NCBI GenBank assembly: GCA_025200525.1
Contig: CM045770.1
Span: 83,075,647 to 83,139,646, forward strand
Direction: 5' to 3'
Length of the DNA: 64,000 nucleotides
Source: Camellia lanceoleosa
Lineage: Eukaryota; Streptophyta; Magnoliopsida; Ericales; Theaceae
Part shown: in pieces, positions 35,613 through 51,845 of the stretch
How positions within the stretch are numbered: the first letter of the stretch is position 1
Layout: every line of letters starts with the position of its first letter
Translations under genes and position numbers: made by a program
Notes under the pieces: generated by a model
The model's database searches: none
What the model was told of the DNA's origin: nothing
Seen by the model: the letters and a program-made list of their open reading frames with translations, nothing else

Positions 35613-36471
35613 AATGATGATAATACCATTAAAAATAGGCAATGATTATACACATTGAGCTATAATCTATAACAATAGTCGAATAAACACAAAACGAGTT
35701 TGTAAATAAGAAGTTTTCATCGAGTTTCGTCTTCTCCTACAAGTCATGTGTGCCAAGTATGTTGCGCGTGTCAAGTTTCGTTGACATCCGAACCCGTTTG
35801 AGCATTTTAGTATGTCAACCAGTTTAGAGTTATTAAGTGACAAGTTTTCATATGTGACCTAAAGTATACATAGTATATGATACTTTCCAAAATTGACATC
35901 AAGTATCAAATACATGACGGAATCCCTTCTAAACTTATCTGTACTTGATAGCTTACCAACATCAACTAACCCCCTAACTATCCAAACTTAATTATAATAA
36001 TAACACATAAATGACATCATGTAATGCAGAGGGATCCCAATCCCCTACAAAATAATGTACACTTGCAACCATCTCATGTATTATAATTCTTTCGATTCAT
36101 ATTCCAGAATATAGTCTAATTGAAAAACACTAAAACAAGAAGCAAGAATGAATCAATATAGCACAATAGGGCAGATCATCAAGATGTCATTTAACTCAAC
36201 AAGTTACTCAAACTTCCCAAGCTAAAAATTGTCAAAAAAAAAATAGGCCCGTCATAGTACATCAAAAAAGAGTCAGCCAGTTCAACTCATAAATTTATGG
36301 TACACAGTTTCATTTTTTTCAGCTTCTTATTTCACACAATGATCATAAGTTAGGATCGATCTAAGCTTGAGCAGTATGTCTGGGTCATATAGTATAGCGA
36401 AAGGCATTCACATTTTTTGATCTTCTAAAATTGGTAAACCGAAAAAATGTCTCCTAGAGAAAAAAAAAAAC

Positions 36472-38790
<2,319 letters not shown>

Positions 38791-39830
38791 TAAACCAGCA
38801 AACAGACCATTGAAAATGAAACTGAGTGGTCTATTAGCAGAACACCACAGAACTTCACTGAGATGAATCAGTAGGTCTATCAGCAGAACACTCTGAGAGC
38901 CACCTAAACAGCAGAGGAATTTTTCTACAGATCAATATGTAACATTGGTTACTATATCTGAATTCAACTTTAAAGTGCCTATATAATAAGTGAAGCACAA
39001 AGCAAACTTTCATCAACCCAACCAACACTAGAACTTAGAAACTACACTGCAGAACTAAGATCAAACACATTCTAACTGCAGAAAACAGAGGCAAAGCTTC
39101 AACAAACACAGCAAAAAACATACTGCACAGATGTGATAGAACCTTTGATATAAGAAAATACGTAAATATAAAGCTAAATGTTACTGGTGCCTAGCCAGAA
39201 CACACCATTTAGTATTCATACAGATCAATAGAGTAATTCTCACGTGACAAAAAAAAATAGAGTACAGCTTCTTGATCAACTAAGAACTAGGAGAAACTGA
39301 AACAACATGAGTTCATCACATTCCTTTTGGCATGATCAATGTAGACATTAATGCAATAGAGAAGTAACGAATAATAAGATATTTGAATAAACTCTTGACA
39401 GGATAGAAGCATGGAGTTGCCAATCTAGAGTTTTAGAAAAAGGCATTATCATTTAACAAGAAAAAAAACCTTATTCGTATCCATGTTCAACATCTGGAGG
39501 ATCTACTCAGCCAAGTTCAACCTCTTAATCTGTAAGTTCTACACTTGTATCTCACCGAGTCTTGGAGTACACCTTCACCCAGCCCCAAAGAAATAAAAAA
39601 ATAAAAATACAAGGCAGGAAACAATAAATTTTATCCACACAAGCATCTGGTATGAACATGCCAAAAGCAGACTGCCCAAGAAAAAAAATACCAAGATTTT
39701 ACACTCTGAAATCAATATACCTGTTACTTAATAACAAGATTTTACACCAACAAATTCTTGAATTGATGAGCATGGAGAAACAAACGATAGAAAGGCAGAG
39801 GAGAGCAGAGGAAAGCAAAGGAAGGCTATC

Positions 39831-41440
39831 ACTTTTTTTGATCAGCAAAGAAAAGGGAAACTGTATTGATGATAAGAGCAAAACAAGCAATATTACATCA
39901 ATAAAGAAAGGAAATGCAAATCACATCAAAGCTATTGCTCCATAATCCCAACTAGGTTGGCGCTAAGGAGGAAGCACAATCATCTGCTAGCACTAACCCA
40001 ACAGATTGGCGAGAAGCCAATCCAAAACAAAGGAACAAAACAAAAACCAGGAAAACAACCCACCCAACCATACAACAAGGCAACCTTCCAAACTACCAAC
40101 TCCACCCCCAGCAAACTCCTCCAGCAGCTTAGAACCACTACACCAGCAAAACACCCCAAGGTAGCATCAAACAACACCAAGAATTACAACATCAGCAGAA
40201 GGAGATATTCATCAGAACAGAAACCAAACTGATCTGTTACAGCAACATCTCAGCATTGCAGCAGCAAATCACAAAGCAACAGCAACAACATCACAGCAGC
40301 ATCTCAGAACATGAATAGCAGAATCCCAATTCTAATACTGAGCTATATATTAGAACAACAACCATACTGATCTGTCACAAAGCTACAACATCAACATCAC
40401 AGTAGAACATCAACAACCCAAGCAGATTAGCAAACAGATTCCATACAGATCAGCACCAATTCAAAAAACCAATTCAACTCAACAATACCCCAAGCAGATT
40501 AGCAAACCAGAACTAAACGGATTGCATCAAAACAGAATCCCAGCATCAGAGGCAGAACACTCAGAACAGAGCAAATCAGTAACAGATTCATAGCAAAACA
40601 ACATCATGGCAACAAACGTAACCTCCAAACAAGCTTGAACTATCACCAACCACTTACAAACCTTAGAGATTTTGACTAACCCATTTTATATTTGAGACAA
40701 TCTCATGAATGGAGTAGAAACACCCCATATCATAAGACTTCAACCACATTGCCACTCTAACTTTTATTAACTCACGCAATTCATCAGTAGCAAGATGAGA
40801 ATTATTAAAGATACAGTCATTTCTGTATTCCCACATAGACCAAACAACAGAAATAAAGACAACTCTCCAAACTTGGTTTTTCTTCTTCCTAAACTTCCAT
40901 CCCAACCACCATTGCATCAACACCTCGAAAGTACCTGGTATCACCCATTTCACTCCCTACCAGTCCATGATATTTGACCAAACTTTCCACACAAAAGAAC
41001 AGTGCAAAAGAAGGTGAGTACAGGATTCCACATTAGCTTTGCACAACACACAAGTCAACAGATCAGGACCTATCAAAACTCCAATTCTACTAAGGAATGA
41101 AGAGGTTTTCAGCTTACCCCTCCATGCAAGCCAAGTAATGAATTTTGCCTTAGGAGGGGCAAAGTTATACCAAATCAATTCAGGTGAGCTATGAACAGAA
41201 CCAGAGCTTTGTTTGCACTAGTTATACACCCCACCAACCTGAAATACCCCTGACTGCTGCGCATTCCATCTGATTAAATCCTTTTTATTCAAATCTAAAC
41301 AAGGCCCGTCTCCCAACATACTTTGCAGCCTGATCACCTCATCTTCTTCCCATCCTAATAGGGGCCTTCTAAAATGAAAACACCATGTGTTGGTACTGTC
41401 TCTACAAGAAAGTTGCAAGTTCAAGGTAATCTCTTTATCT
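39831..41440 (-). mobile_element. 5'-truncated LINE (L1-type) fragment in CACTA-1
   Basis: The minus strand gives a zinc-binding reverse-transcriptase tail: TWCFHFRRPLLGWEEDEV, IRWNAQQSGVFQV, then WYNFAPPKAKFITWLAWRGK, CVLCKANVESCTHLLLHC, and VVFISVVWSMWEYRNDCIF. These are zf-RVT hallmarks of plant L1 elements. A 3' untranslated part follows and ends with TTTGCTGATCAAAAAAA at 39831, a typical LINE tail. Only the end of ORF2 is left. Confidence 0.75.
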
Positions 41441-42654
41441 AAAGTTAGCTAATAAAAGCATCCTTTTTCTGCTTCTTTGTGCAACTAGACTCCAATTCAT
41501 GATTGTTAGCACAAGACTCCAATTCAGTACCACTTAAAGCATCCTTTGCCTTCTTTTTTGTGCAAGGCTCAACTTCAGTATCGTCCCCTAACCATTCATG
41601 ACCGCACTTCGATTCAATTCTCAATGAATTCTTGTTTTTCCATTTCTCCATTGTCTAACACTGCCACCAAGACTTCCCCTTCACCTTCCTTTTCCCCCAT
41701 CCAAACACACCACCTTTATTTTTTTTCAAATCTATAAGATATTAACAATTCTAGACTTCAGACTCCTCCACAACAGCATTCAAATTGCCAAATCAAACTA
41801 AGAAACAAAACTCTAATCCAAATATGATTGAAATTGCACACACACACACACATCCGCATACTGATTGAATTAGGATTTGAACTAGACTGAAAGTGAATTT
41901 GAACAAATCTACAATTAAGTGGCACCCTCTATATCATTCAAGCAACAAAACCCTAACCCAGCCACAAACCAACGTATCACACAATGAAACAACCTATTCA
42001 AACCAATCAACTACTACCCAAACCTTTTCGAACTCGAATTGGTGGAGAAAAGAATTAAAATTTGATTCAACATACCTATTACGTACCCCTGATTCCAAAT
42101 TGACGGTGAAAAATCTGAATAAACAAGAACAGTTCTTCGAGATCCAAAGGTATGAGCACGAACCACCTTTTGAAAAAGAAAACTTCAATACGTACATATA
42201 TGGAATTCACAAAGAAGACTGGGACATGTATATGTATATGTACTGTTGGAGTGAGATCGAATTGAAGGGAATGAAAGTTAGGGTTTTCTTTGCATTTCTA
42301 ATTGGTCTGTAAGAATAGCGAACGAAGAGAGTGCCAACAAAGCAAATTGAAATTTTGGGTTCGCGATTAACATTTTAGAGAGAGGGAGAGAGAGAGAGGA
42401 ATAGAAAATTGGGGATAGTGAGAACGAAAGCAAGGGAGAGATATTGTGAGGGTCTGTGCGAGTGAGAAGAAAGAAAATAAGAGGAGAGAAGGGTAACCTA
42501 GAACTCTTCCATGCTGGTACTGTTGGGGCTGCGAGATAGACGACTGGGAGCGAGAGAGAGAAAGTGACGACTAGGTTTTTTCTTTGATCTAATGGAAGAG
42601 AATACTGAAAGGGTAGAAGAGAAGGAAAGAGGTAGGGCACAAGAAGGAAAAAAA
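41441..42654. other. CACTA-1 right interior, no identifiable gene
   Basis: Short frames with Lys/Ser/Thr-rich translations are present on both strands, but none shows a known motif. A (GA)-rich stretch lies at about 42370-42490. It may include the 5' part of captured host sequence. Confidence 0.4.
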
Positions 42655-42896
42655 AAACACCTTTTGCGACAGTGGCATAGAGGCGTCGCAAAAACAATAA
42701 AACAATCGCAAAAAAAAAAACGACGAGTAACAAATCGTCGCAAAAGGTACTATTTTTTGCCACGGTCTTGGATTTTCCGTCGCAAAAAAATTACTTTTGC
42801 GATGACTTCGTTTGCTGTCGCAAAAACATGGTATTTGCGACGATTTTCAAACCGTCGCAAAAGGTTCCGTGGCTAAAGCTCCCTTTTCTAGTAGTG

Positions 42897-43733
42897 TATG
42901 ATGATAATAATTTTATTTATTTATTTTGGCAGGACCTCTTTTACTTGGTTGGTTGGAAAATGCCTACTCTATCTACTTTATTTTCAGTTTTTTAATATTA
43001 ATAGTTTGTAATATTTGATTATGGATATATTGTTCTTCTTTTCTTTTCTTTTTTTTGGGAGGGGGGGGGAGGGGGCAAAAAACTTGCTTGATATATGGTT
43101 CCTATTTGTTTTGAACAAAAAAATAGTTGCTACATATATTTTGATAAATTTTGGCATGTTTGGTTTGTTGGATATGTTTGATGCTTGTTGGATAGGTTTG
43201 TATATGTTTGTTGGATATGTTTGTTTCAACAGAAAAATTTGTTTCAACAAAAACATTTTGGATAGGTTTGTTAGATATGTTTGATGCATTTTAATTTTTT
43301 CTCTCTTACTGGACAAGGATTTTAGAGCCCAATTCAATTTTTTTTTTTTTTTTGGGAGGGGGGGGGGGCAGTAAATAAAGCCCAATTTAATTTGATAAAG
43401 CATATATCCAATAGTATTTGTACTAGTTCCTTGGCTGATTTAGAAACCCGCTTGTATCAAGTTGATTTTAGAATACTGAGCATCTTGTTTTGCTGGAAAA
43501 TTTATTTATCATATATTTAGTTATATTTTGAGTCATTTTTCTGCTTTACCTATTTCTTATTTTCATAATATTCATGGATGACCAATTTTCTGAGTTAAAT
43601 CATGCATTTCTGGCAGTACTTCTTTTAAAACTTGAGAAGCGGATTGTTGAAGTCCCTATTGAATCCAAAGAATTTGGTTTTACCAAGCCTAGGCCTTACA
43701 TTTATGAACTACTTGCTGATCTGAACATCAAAT
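42897..43733 (+). other. hAT 3' region with an exon-like open stretch
   Basis: After the resumed duplicated hAT segment, the part at 43574-43733 reads without stops: DDQFSELNHAFLAVLLLKLE, KRIVEVPIESKEFGFTKPR, PYIYELLADLNIK. On the far side of CACTA-2 the frame seems to go on with TVTMLIGIIEEAIILHEEN (52449-52510). It looks like a real plant protein, possibly another captured exon pair, but I do not recognise it. A G-rich tract and long A/T runs lie at 43060-43370. Confidence 0.4.
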
Positions 43734-44369
43734 CACTACAACAAAAAATAGATTTGGCGACTAACTTTTTAGCCGCTAAAGGTCCAATTTTGGTTGCCAA
43801 AACCTTTTGGTCGACTAATATTTTTGGTCGCCACCTTTGTCGTTGAAAGATAGTCGGGGAAAATAATTGGCGACTAAAAAAATTTTAGTCGCTGAAAGCA
43901 CACAATTGGCGAGTAATAATTTAGTCGCCAAAAGTGTTTCAACTAAATTTAACATGACATTTTGAGCGACTAATATTTTTGGTCGCCATAACCTAAACTG
44001 TCTAGCTACTAAAACTTTAGTCGCCTATGGTCTAATATTTTCTGTTTGGCTACTAATATTTTAGTCGCCTAAAGCACTTTTCAACGACTAATATTTTTGT
44101 CACCAAAGCTTAAATTGCTTAGCTACTAACACTTTCGTCGCCTAAGGTCCAATATTTTCTATTTTAGCTACTAATAGTTTGGTCGCCAAAAGTTTTTTTC
44201 TTTTGTTTTTTAGCTACTAAATTATTAGTCGCCTAAAGTCTTATTTGTTATGGCTACTAAATATTTAATTGTCAAAATATTTGTTTTCATTTAATTCTTT
44301 TTTTTTAGCTACTAACTATTTAGTTGGCAAAAATACTGACTTTATTTTTTGCTACCAATTTTTTAGTCT

Positions 44370-45584
44370 CCAAAACATCATCTTATGTTTTTTTTTTTTT
44401 TTTTTTAAATTGTCCACACCCACAACCTGTATATATTCATATGCAACCTGTACAATATATACAAACTGGTTTATACATATATTATCACCCATTCAACAAT
44501 CTACATCCATTTCACTTCCAACCATCTAAAAATTAATACCTTCACACGTCAATAATTCCATACAAATTAGATACATTAATTCCAATTTAAAATAATAATT
44601 CCATATATAACATAAATGATCATAGGGAAATTTCATCCTCCGTATACAAAAATATATTTACTACTATACCAAATGACCATTTGGCATGGTACAAAATACC
44701 ATGATAATATGTACCACGACAAAAGGTAATCAATAGATCACGACATCAAATATCTGTTTGAAGAAAAAAATATTATGTACCCCGCCAAAAGTATTCTGTA
44801 CAATTAATACAAACCTACACAAAAAGCGGAGGACGACAAAAATGCAACGGTTTACAAAAGTGTAAATTGTCATTTGTCCACAAAAATGGAATATCCACAA
44901 CTCCATGCCAAAAGCCATCTACAAAAAAAAAAATAAAAAAAATACACCAATTAGTTCCATATATAGCATTCAAGCATAATGTCACACCCCTTGTAACTGT
45001 AACAGAACTTTATCCTAACATTCGTAATTTGATATTGGTTTAACAATTTTCTACCTCATTACTTTTTCTCCAGCAAGGCCAGAGTAGCATCTATTTTCCT
45101 CCATCGCCAAAACATCATTTGACGTTCACTATTTGGCAGGGTTGATAACATTTTCTGAAATATGTACTTCATTTTTTAGTACAAATTGTTGAGTTACCAA
45201 AAAAATGGTCTTATGTTTTATCACAAAATTGTAATTTCTCCACAACCTGTCTATATTCCGTGCAACCTGTAGTATGTATATAAACAAAACAATACATATT
45301 TTATCAATCATTCCACAATCCAAATTACTTCCATCCATCCAAAAATGAATAACTGTAAATGTATATATTCCATACAAACCAACTATTGTCCAAACTAAAA
45401 TTATACTTCCACACAAAATAGAGAAGCATACAAAAATCCAACCGTCCATATACAAAAAAATATATTTAGTACCATGTGAAATGTCCATTTGGCATTGTAC
45501 AAATTACATCGCAATCTTTACCACGACAAAAGGTGATCTATATGCCACGGCAGTAACTATCAGTTGGATTGCAAAAGTTATCTA
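44370..45584. other. CACTA-2 left interior without gene
   Basis: AT-rich. A segment near 44410-44540 and 45235-45350 is repeated in diverged form (words like CAACCTGTATATATTC, TTTATACATATATTATCA, ATCCATTTCACTTCCA), pointing to an old duplication of roughly 830 bp. No coding feature is supported. Confidence 0.4.
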
Positions 45585-47896
45585 AGAAGGTGTTTTCGGG
45601 GGCCGATTCACATTTTCGCCTTCTTAATGCCATTTTCGGTTAAGTTTAAGGCATTTTCAGCTCTAACTCCCAACCTACACGTGCTAATTACATTCTGTCT
45701 ATTATCACAGGTTCTATTTGTCATGAGGAAGCTAGTTGTCACATCCGTACAATAGTTCAGGGGCTGTTTTGTATTTTTGCCCCCCTTAATGCCCTTTTTT
45801 GGTTAAGTTTAAAGCGTTTTCGGCTCTAATTCCCAACCTACACGTGCTAATTACATGCCGTCTATTGCCACAAGTCCTATTTGTCATAGGGAAACTGGTT
45901 GGGATATTCGTACGGTGGTTCAGGGGCTTTTTTCATTTTCGTCCCCTTAATGCCCATTTTCGGTTTAGTTTAAAGCATTTTCGATTCTAACTCCCAACCT
46001 ACGAGTGATAATTACATGCCGTCTGTTGTCACAGGTCCTATTTGTCATGACGAAGCTGGTTGTGATATACATACGATGGTTCAAGAGCTGTTTTGCATTT
46101 TCGCCTCCTTAATGCCCGTTTCCGGTTAAGTTTAAAGCGTTTTCGGCTCTAACTTCCAACCTACACGTGCTAATTACATGCCATCTGTTGTCACAGGTCC
46201 TATTTGTCATGGAAAAGCTGGTTGTGATATCCGTACGATGGTTCGGGGGCTGTTTTCCATTTTCACCCTCTTAATACCCTTTTTCGGTTAAGTTAAAGGC
46301 GTTTTCGGCTCTAACTCCCAACCTACACTTGCTAATTACATTCCGTCTATTGTCACAGGTCCCATTTTTCACGAGAAAGCTGGTTGTGACATCCATACAG
46401 TAGTTCGGGGGCTATTTTACATTTTCGCCCCCTTAATGCCCTTTTTCAGTTAAGTTTAAGGCGTTTTCGGCTCTAGCTCCCAACCTACACGTGCTAATTA
46501 CATGCCATCTGTTGTCACAAGTCCTATTTCTCATGGGAAAGCTGGTTGTGATATCCGTATGCTGGTTCGGGGGCTGTTTTGCATTTTCACCCTCTTAATG
46601 CCCTTTTTGGGTTAAGTTAAAGGCGTTTTCGGCTCTAACTCCCAACCTACACTTGCTAATTACATTCCGTCTATTGTCACAGGTCTTATTTTTCACGAGG
46701 AAGCTAGTTGTGACATCCATTCAGTAGTTCGGGGGCTATTTTACATTTTCGCCCCCTTAATGCCCTTTTTCAATTAAGTTTAAGGCGTTTTCGGCTCTAG
46801 CTCCCAACCTACACGTGCTAATTACATTCTGTCTGTTGTCACAGGTCCTATTTGTCATTAGGGAGCTGGTTGTGATATCCTTACGGTGGTTCGGGGGCGA
46901 TTTTGCATTTTTGCCCCCTTAATGCCATTTTTCGGTTAAGTTTAAGGCGTTTTCGGCTCTAACTCCCAACTTACACTTGCTAATTACATTCCGTCTGCTT
47001 TCATAGGTCCTATATGTCATGAGGAAGATAGTTGTGACATCCGTACGGTAGTTTGGGGACTGTTTTGTATTTTCACCCCCCTAATGCCCTTTTTGGGTTA
47101 AGTTTAAGGCGTTTTCAGCTTTATCTCCCAACCTACACGTGCTAATTACATTCCATCTACTGTCACAGGTCCAATTTTCATGAGGAAGCTGGTTGTGGCA
47201 TCCAGACAGTAGTTTGGGGGCTGTTTTGCATTTTCGCCCCCTTAATGCCTTTTTGGGTTAAGTTTAAGGCGTTTTCAGCTCTAACTCCCAACGTACACAT
47301 GCTAATTACATTCCGTCTACTGTCACAGGTCCTATTTGTCATGAAGAAGCTGGTTGTGACATCCATATGGTAGTTCGGGGGTTGTTTTGCATTTTCGCCC
47401 CCTTAATGCCCTTTTTCGGTTAAGTTTAAGGCGTTTTCAGCTCTAACTCCCAATCTACACGTGCTAATCACATTCTAACTATTGTCATAGGTTATATTTG
47501 TTATGAGGAAGCTGGTTGTGACATCCATACGATAGTTCAGGGGCAGTTTTGCATTTTCGCCCCCTTAATGCCCTTTTTGGTTAAGTTTAAAGCGTTTTTG
47601 GCTCTAACTCCCAACCTACATGTGCTACCTACATGTGCTAATTACATGCCGTCTATTGCCACAAGTCCTATTTGTCATGGGGAAGCTGGTTGTGATATTC
47701 GTACCGTGGTTCAGGGGTTGTTTTGCATTTTCGCCCCCTTAATGTCATTTTTCGATTTAGTTTAAAGCATTTTCGGCTTTAACTCCCAACCTACAAGTGC
47801 TAATTACATGCCATCTGTTGTCACAGGTCCTATTTATCATGGGAAGGTAGTTGTGATATCCATATGGTGGTTCGGGGGCTGTTTTGCATTTTTGCC
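45585..47896 (+). repeat. Tandem array, 14 copies of a 162-bp unit
   Basis: The word GCTAATTACAT or a close variant falls at 45683, 45846, 46007, 46169, 46331, 46493, 46655, 46817, 46979, 47141, 47301, 47463, 47637 and 47799. Nearly every step is 160-163 bp, except one of 174 bp where a short piece is doubled. Other constant parts are TTTTGCATTTTCGCCCCCTT, GGCTCTAACTCCCAACCTAC and AAGCTGGTTGTGACATCC. Units differ by a few to perhaps 15 percent. Although 162 is a multiple of three, frames are broken by stops, so it is not coding. Confidence 0.95.
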
Positions 47897-48519
47897 AAAC
47901 TTGTGGAGTTCACTGTATATATATATATTTTTTTTCAAATCTTAGAGGAAGTCAATGAAATTTACCCTTAGGAAAGTATGTAACATAAAAATAATGAGAT
48001 CCATATTAATAAACACATATGAAATCCATCGTCTTGAGTTTAGAAGTAATAAATAGAAAATTGGGTAAGAAATAACACTCAACTAAATTATAGCATTTCA
48101 CAAAACCATGGAAAGTGGGATAACGTCACCAAAAAGAGATTAAAACAATTTCGCAATAACAGTAAGTATCTACCCTCAAGTTTAATTGACAGAAAATTTA
48201 TTTCTCTTTGCTACCAAAAAGCATCCAAAGCATGAAAACAAACACAACTTGACTACATAAATAACAATAAGTCAAGGAACATAAACATTAAACACAGAAC
48301 TTGACAAAAAATACAAATTACTTGAAAAAATAGGAGATTCACAACACATTCTTGCATATCATAGAGTCAGACAAACCAAATTACAATGAACAAAGCAGTG
48401 CCTTAGGAATTTACATAATATAAAGGGGAGAAGAATGAAGCAGTTATACAATACCTAATTGATTAGATGATCATCTTTTTCATTACTTATGGTGAATGTC
48501 ATTGTAAGTTCGGCGAAAA
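47897..48519. other. CACTA-2 interior between array and captured gene
   Basis: AT-rich, no feature recognised apart from a (TA)n run near 47916-47928. It could hold decayed downstream exons of the captured gene, but none was identified. Confidence 0.4.
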
Positions 48520-50845
48520 GCCTCATATAGCATAACCAATAGTGAGTTGAATATCATATCTACTGGAAAGATAGAAAAACTTCTAAACCAGTCCGAGAAA
48601 ATCCTATAAGACCAAATGCCACATATATAAGGAAACTACTACATCTAACCATCACTAGCAGGTAACTATCTTGTTGAATTCATAATTAATTTTCTTTTAA
48701 GGTTAGTATATCAAACTAGATTGGATTGCAACATATCAATAAACCCATGCTGAAGTCTTGTTACAAAGTTCTGTAGATATGTGAGTTGCTAAATTGATCA
48801 ACTTCTGTAGATCCTAACAAGGAGGAAATGAAATTTAAGATTTGATTGATCAGAGGAACTTACTAGTGTTATCTCAAACTGTTCACCAGAGTTCCCCAAG
48901 ACAAAGATGTGCTCAACTTTGGTCTCATGTTTCAACTTGAGAAAAGCCTGCAGGCAAACAAAGTTCTCAACAACCTCGATATAAGAAGGAACATTATTAA
49001 AGAGACAAACCAAAATCAAAATACAAACCTGAAGTGGTTTAAATGAATGCCCAAGTGGAGTGGTCAATTGAAATGATAAACGCAACTTTTGTAGATGGTT
49101 TGCTAACAACGAAAGAGAAGTCTCTCCAGCTAAATCTAGCCTAAAGAAAAAGCATAGCATGATGCAAATTTTAATCTGCTAAAGTAAAAAATATAATGAA
49201 TAACAACATTAATACAGAAAAATAACACATAAAGATCAATAAGTCGTATTTCTTTTGATTGTAATAGAAGCATTTTACTCACACCAAATATCACATTCGA
49301 AGTTTGAAAAGTCTTAATCACAAACCTCAAAAGAAAATCAATAGGGAGAGATATCAGTGTTCCATGGCAGGTGTACTTGAGCAACAACAGCATTTAAGAG
49401 AATTGGTTCAAGCATGTCAGTGGAAAATTCCAAAGAACTAAGCTAAAAATGGAGGAAAATATAAGCAAATCTAGGTTAAAGGAAAAAGTAAGTGGCATAC
49501 TTCTTCTAAGATTCTATGCTCCCAATATCACTGTCCAGTACTGCAATTTCTGCATTGTCAACTTTGATAACTCCAGTGACATACATTGGTACTTTTGTTC
49601 GGCCTCCAGTGGCATAAATTTTCTTATGCTCCGAATCTTGTAGCACAATCTACCAAAAAAAGGATGAAAAAAGAAAAGAGGATGCACATAGAAAATAGAC
49701 GAAGATTAGCTTCTTGGACACAAGAGATAGCGAGTAGAAGAGGAAAAACATGGAAAGCTTTAGATTAGTAGGAAATGACAATAATAAATACAATTACCTC
49801 AAATACAAAAAAAAATAAAAAATAAAAAATTTGCCTACGTCAACACGCTTTGGCCATGCATCCAAGAAATGGACATCATTTTCTTGATCAAACTGGAGTT
49901 CTTGCATCAAGGCAAATGACAAGATCATTAGGATACAAGTTAGGCAAATTATGGTCATGAGAATCTGATAAAAAAACAAAAGAGTCACACGCAGCACTTG
50001 GCTCTGAATTATAGAAGCATCCTTTGAACCAGAATTGAAAGCTTGCTTGAGTTTTACTGATAGAGACGGCGCTACAGATCCCAATATAGTATTCACCCTA
50101 ACCTGATAAGCAACACAATATTATACTGATCAGTATTTAGCCATATAAGCTAAACTTTAAACTAGATCTTGGGAGTGGTAGATCAAAACTTGAGAGCTAA
50201 GAGTTAAAAGCCACTTGGAACTCAACTACCTTGGAAGAAGAGGGTTACCTATGAGGGGGGGCTAACTATGCACATTACCAGATTAAAGACGTCTAGATAT
50301 CAAGAAGCCTGGACATGACTAATCTTTTTTTTTTTTTTTTTAAGGATCTAGCACACTAATGTATGGACTTCTATTGCTAAAAGTGCAAAAATCATTCAAA
50401 ACAAGTAATTTTGTTCCTCAATCTCTACTATTGGTAGTCATATAATTGGATTTGACATTTATACTTTCGTGATACGGTATCCTTGTAAATGTGTTTGTAT
50501 TCTTTCCAAGAGGTTTAGTTAATCCGACCTATCATAATGAACGCGCAAAAAAAAAAAAAAAATTGTCCTAACTGGATTCATATAACTCAATTCTTCACCT
50601 ACCCAAAAAAGGGTGTGTGTTCATGTTGACAAAGAACTCACCATACAAGATATCCAAAACAAATGGAGTAAGGAGGGAAATAAAAGTAAACAAGTAATCA
50701 AAGTAATAAAAGCACATTCTTAAAATACAAAAAAAAAAAAAAAAAAACAAAAACAAATGAATAGAGATGAAACACCTTGAGCTGGTCTTTTCTAGTCAGT
50801 GAAAGCACCGTAGCTGGAAGAGATAAAATCAGAGGAATAGAAACC
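48520..50845 (-). pseudogene. Captured ribophorin II (OST subunit 2, HAP6-like) gene fragment, seven exons
   Basis: Ribophorin II is an ER membrane subunit of oligosaccharyltransferase, which N-glycosylates proteins. Minus-strand exon pieces lie in native order: 50845-50776 (VSIPLILSLPATVLSLTRKD), 50102-49998 (VNTILGSVAPSLSVKLKQAF), 49901-49798 (ELQFDQENDVHFLDAWPKRV, then a T-run expansion), 49649-49501 ([39 protein letters not shown], stop), 49140-49029 ([36 protein letters not shown]), 48947-48864 ([20 protein letters not shown]) and 48603 to about 48520 (DFLGLV, stop, KFFYLSSRYDIQLTIG). Most junctions have GT and AG in the right phase. It covers the lumenal middle; the signal peptide, N-terminal part and C-terminal membrane segments are missing. 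Stops and indels make it non-functional. Confidence 0.85.
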
Positions 50846-51809
50846 CTATAACAGAAAGAGGAAAAAAAAGCACCATATATTTTTGGAAGAAATTTTAAAA
50901 ATATATAAAATAAAATTAAAAAAACAATCACTAGCTGATTAAAGGCCTATATAAGAAAAGAGAGAGTCATCACACGTGTTGTTTAGGTCCCAAAGGTCTA
51001 GATATAGGTTTTCTTTTACCTACTTTCCATTGTATTCATTTGCTCTTCCTAAGCTTTGGTTCAAAAACGAAGTAAAGGACAAGAAATATGGGAACACAAA
51101 CAATCAAATTGTCAAATTAGAACCCATTTTACCTTTTCTCAATGATTCAAAACACAATGTAAAAAGTTTTTGATTAACAATAATCACAACAAACAAAATA
51201 AAATGAAGAACACAAAAGAAACTTGCCATAGGAACCAGCTATGCTACTACAAAGCACTTCAAGAGAATCAGATTTACCTCCATAATACACCTAATTATTT
51301 AAACCCCAAGATACATTGCAATATTGAGCCATAGACTTGTACTGGGATACTTACAAATATTTGTAATACAATCCTATATCGATTGATATGTCGGTATTAA
51401 AAGTCTAAAATTTGATGCAGTTTAGTGGATTACTAGGTGTGTAGAACTGTGTATCAAGAGGAAACACATGAGATTTCCCAATCCACACAATGAATATAGT
51501 TCCTGATATTTTCATTCTTTACTCTTCTTAGTAACAAATTTGTGTTTCAACCTTCCCTTATATTTGCTTAATATGTGGTAACCAATCTATGTTACTAAAT
51601 AGTTTAGAATTAAAATACCCCAGTCATGTCCCAAATTCAAATTATTGCTCAATCTAGTCTGAATTTGGGATTTCTGTGTAAAAATCAACACAAACCCTAT
51701 ACCAAGTGTGGGAAATCAACACAACATTAACTCAAATTCAACACAAAATTAAACAACAAAAATCATATAAAACCCTAGGGCAAGTGTGAGAAATGGGAAA
51801 ATAGAGAAA

Positions 51810-51845
<36 letters not shown>

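Noticed and set aside
41893..42312. 139-codon plus frame in CACTA-1
   Set aside because: Low-complexity Asn/Thr/Ser-rich start and no recognisable domain; probably chance.
45564..47765. Frames in the 162-bp array
   Set aside because: The unit is a multiple of three, but frames are short, broken differently in each unit, and have no starts in common.
45585..47896. CRISPR-like array
   Set aside because: Repeats are contiguous 162-bp units without unique spacers, in a plant genome.
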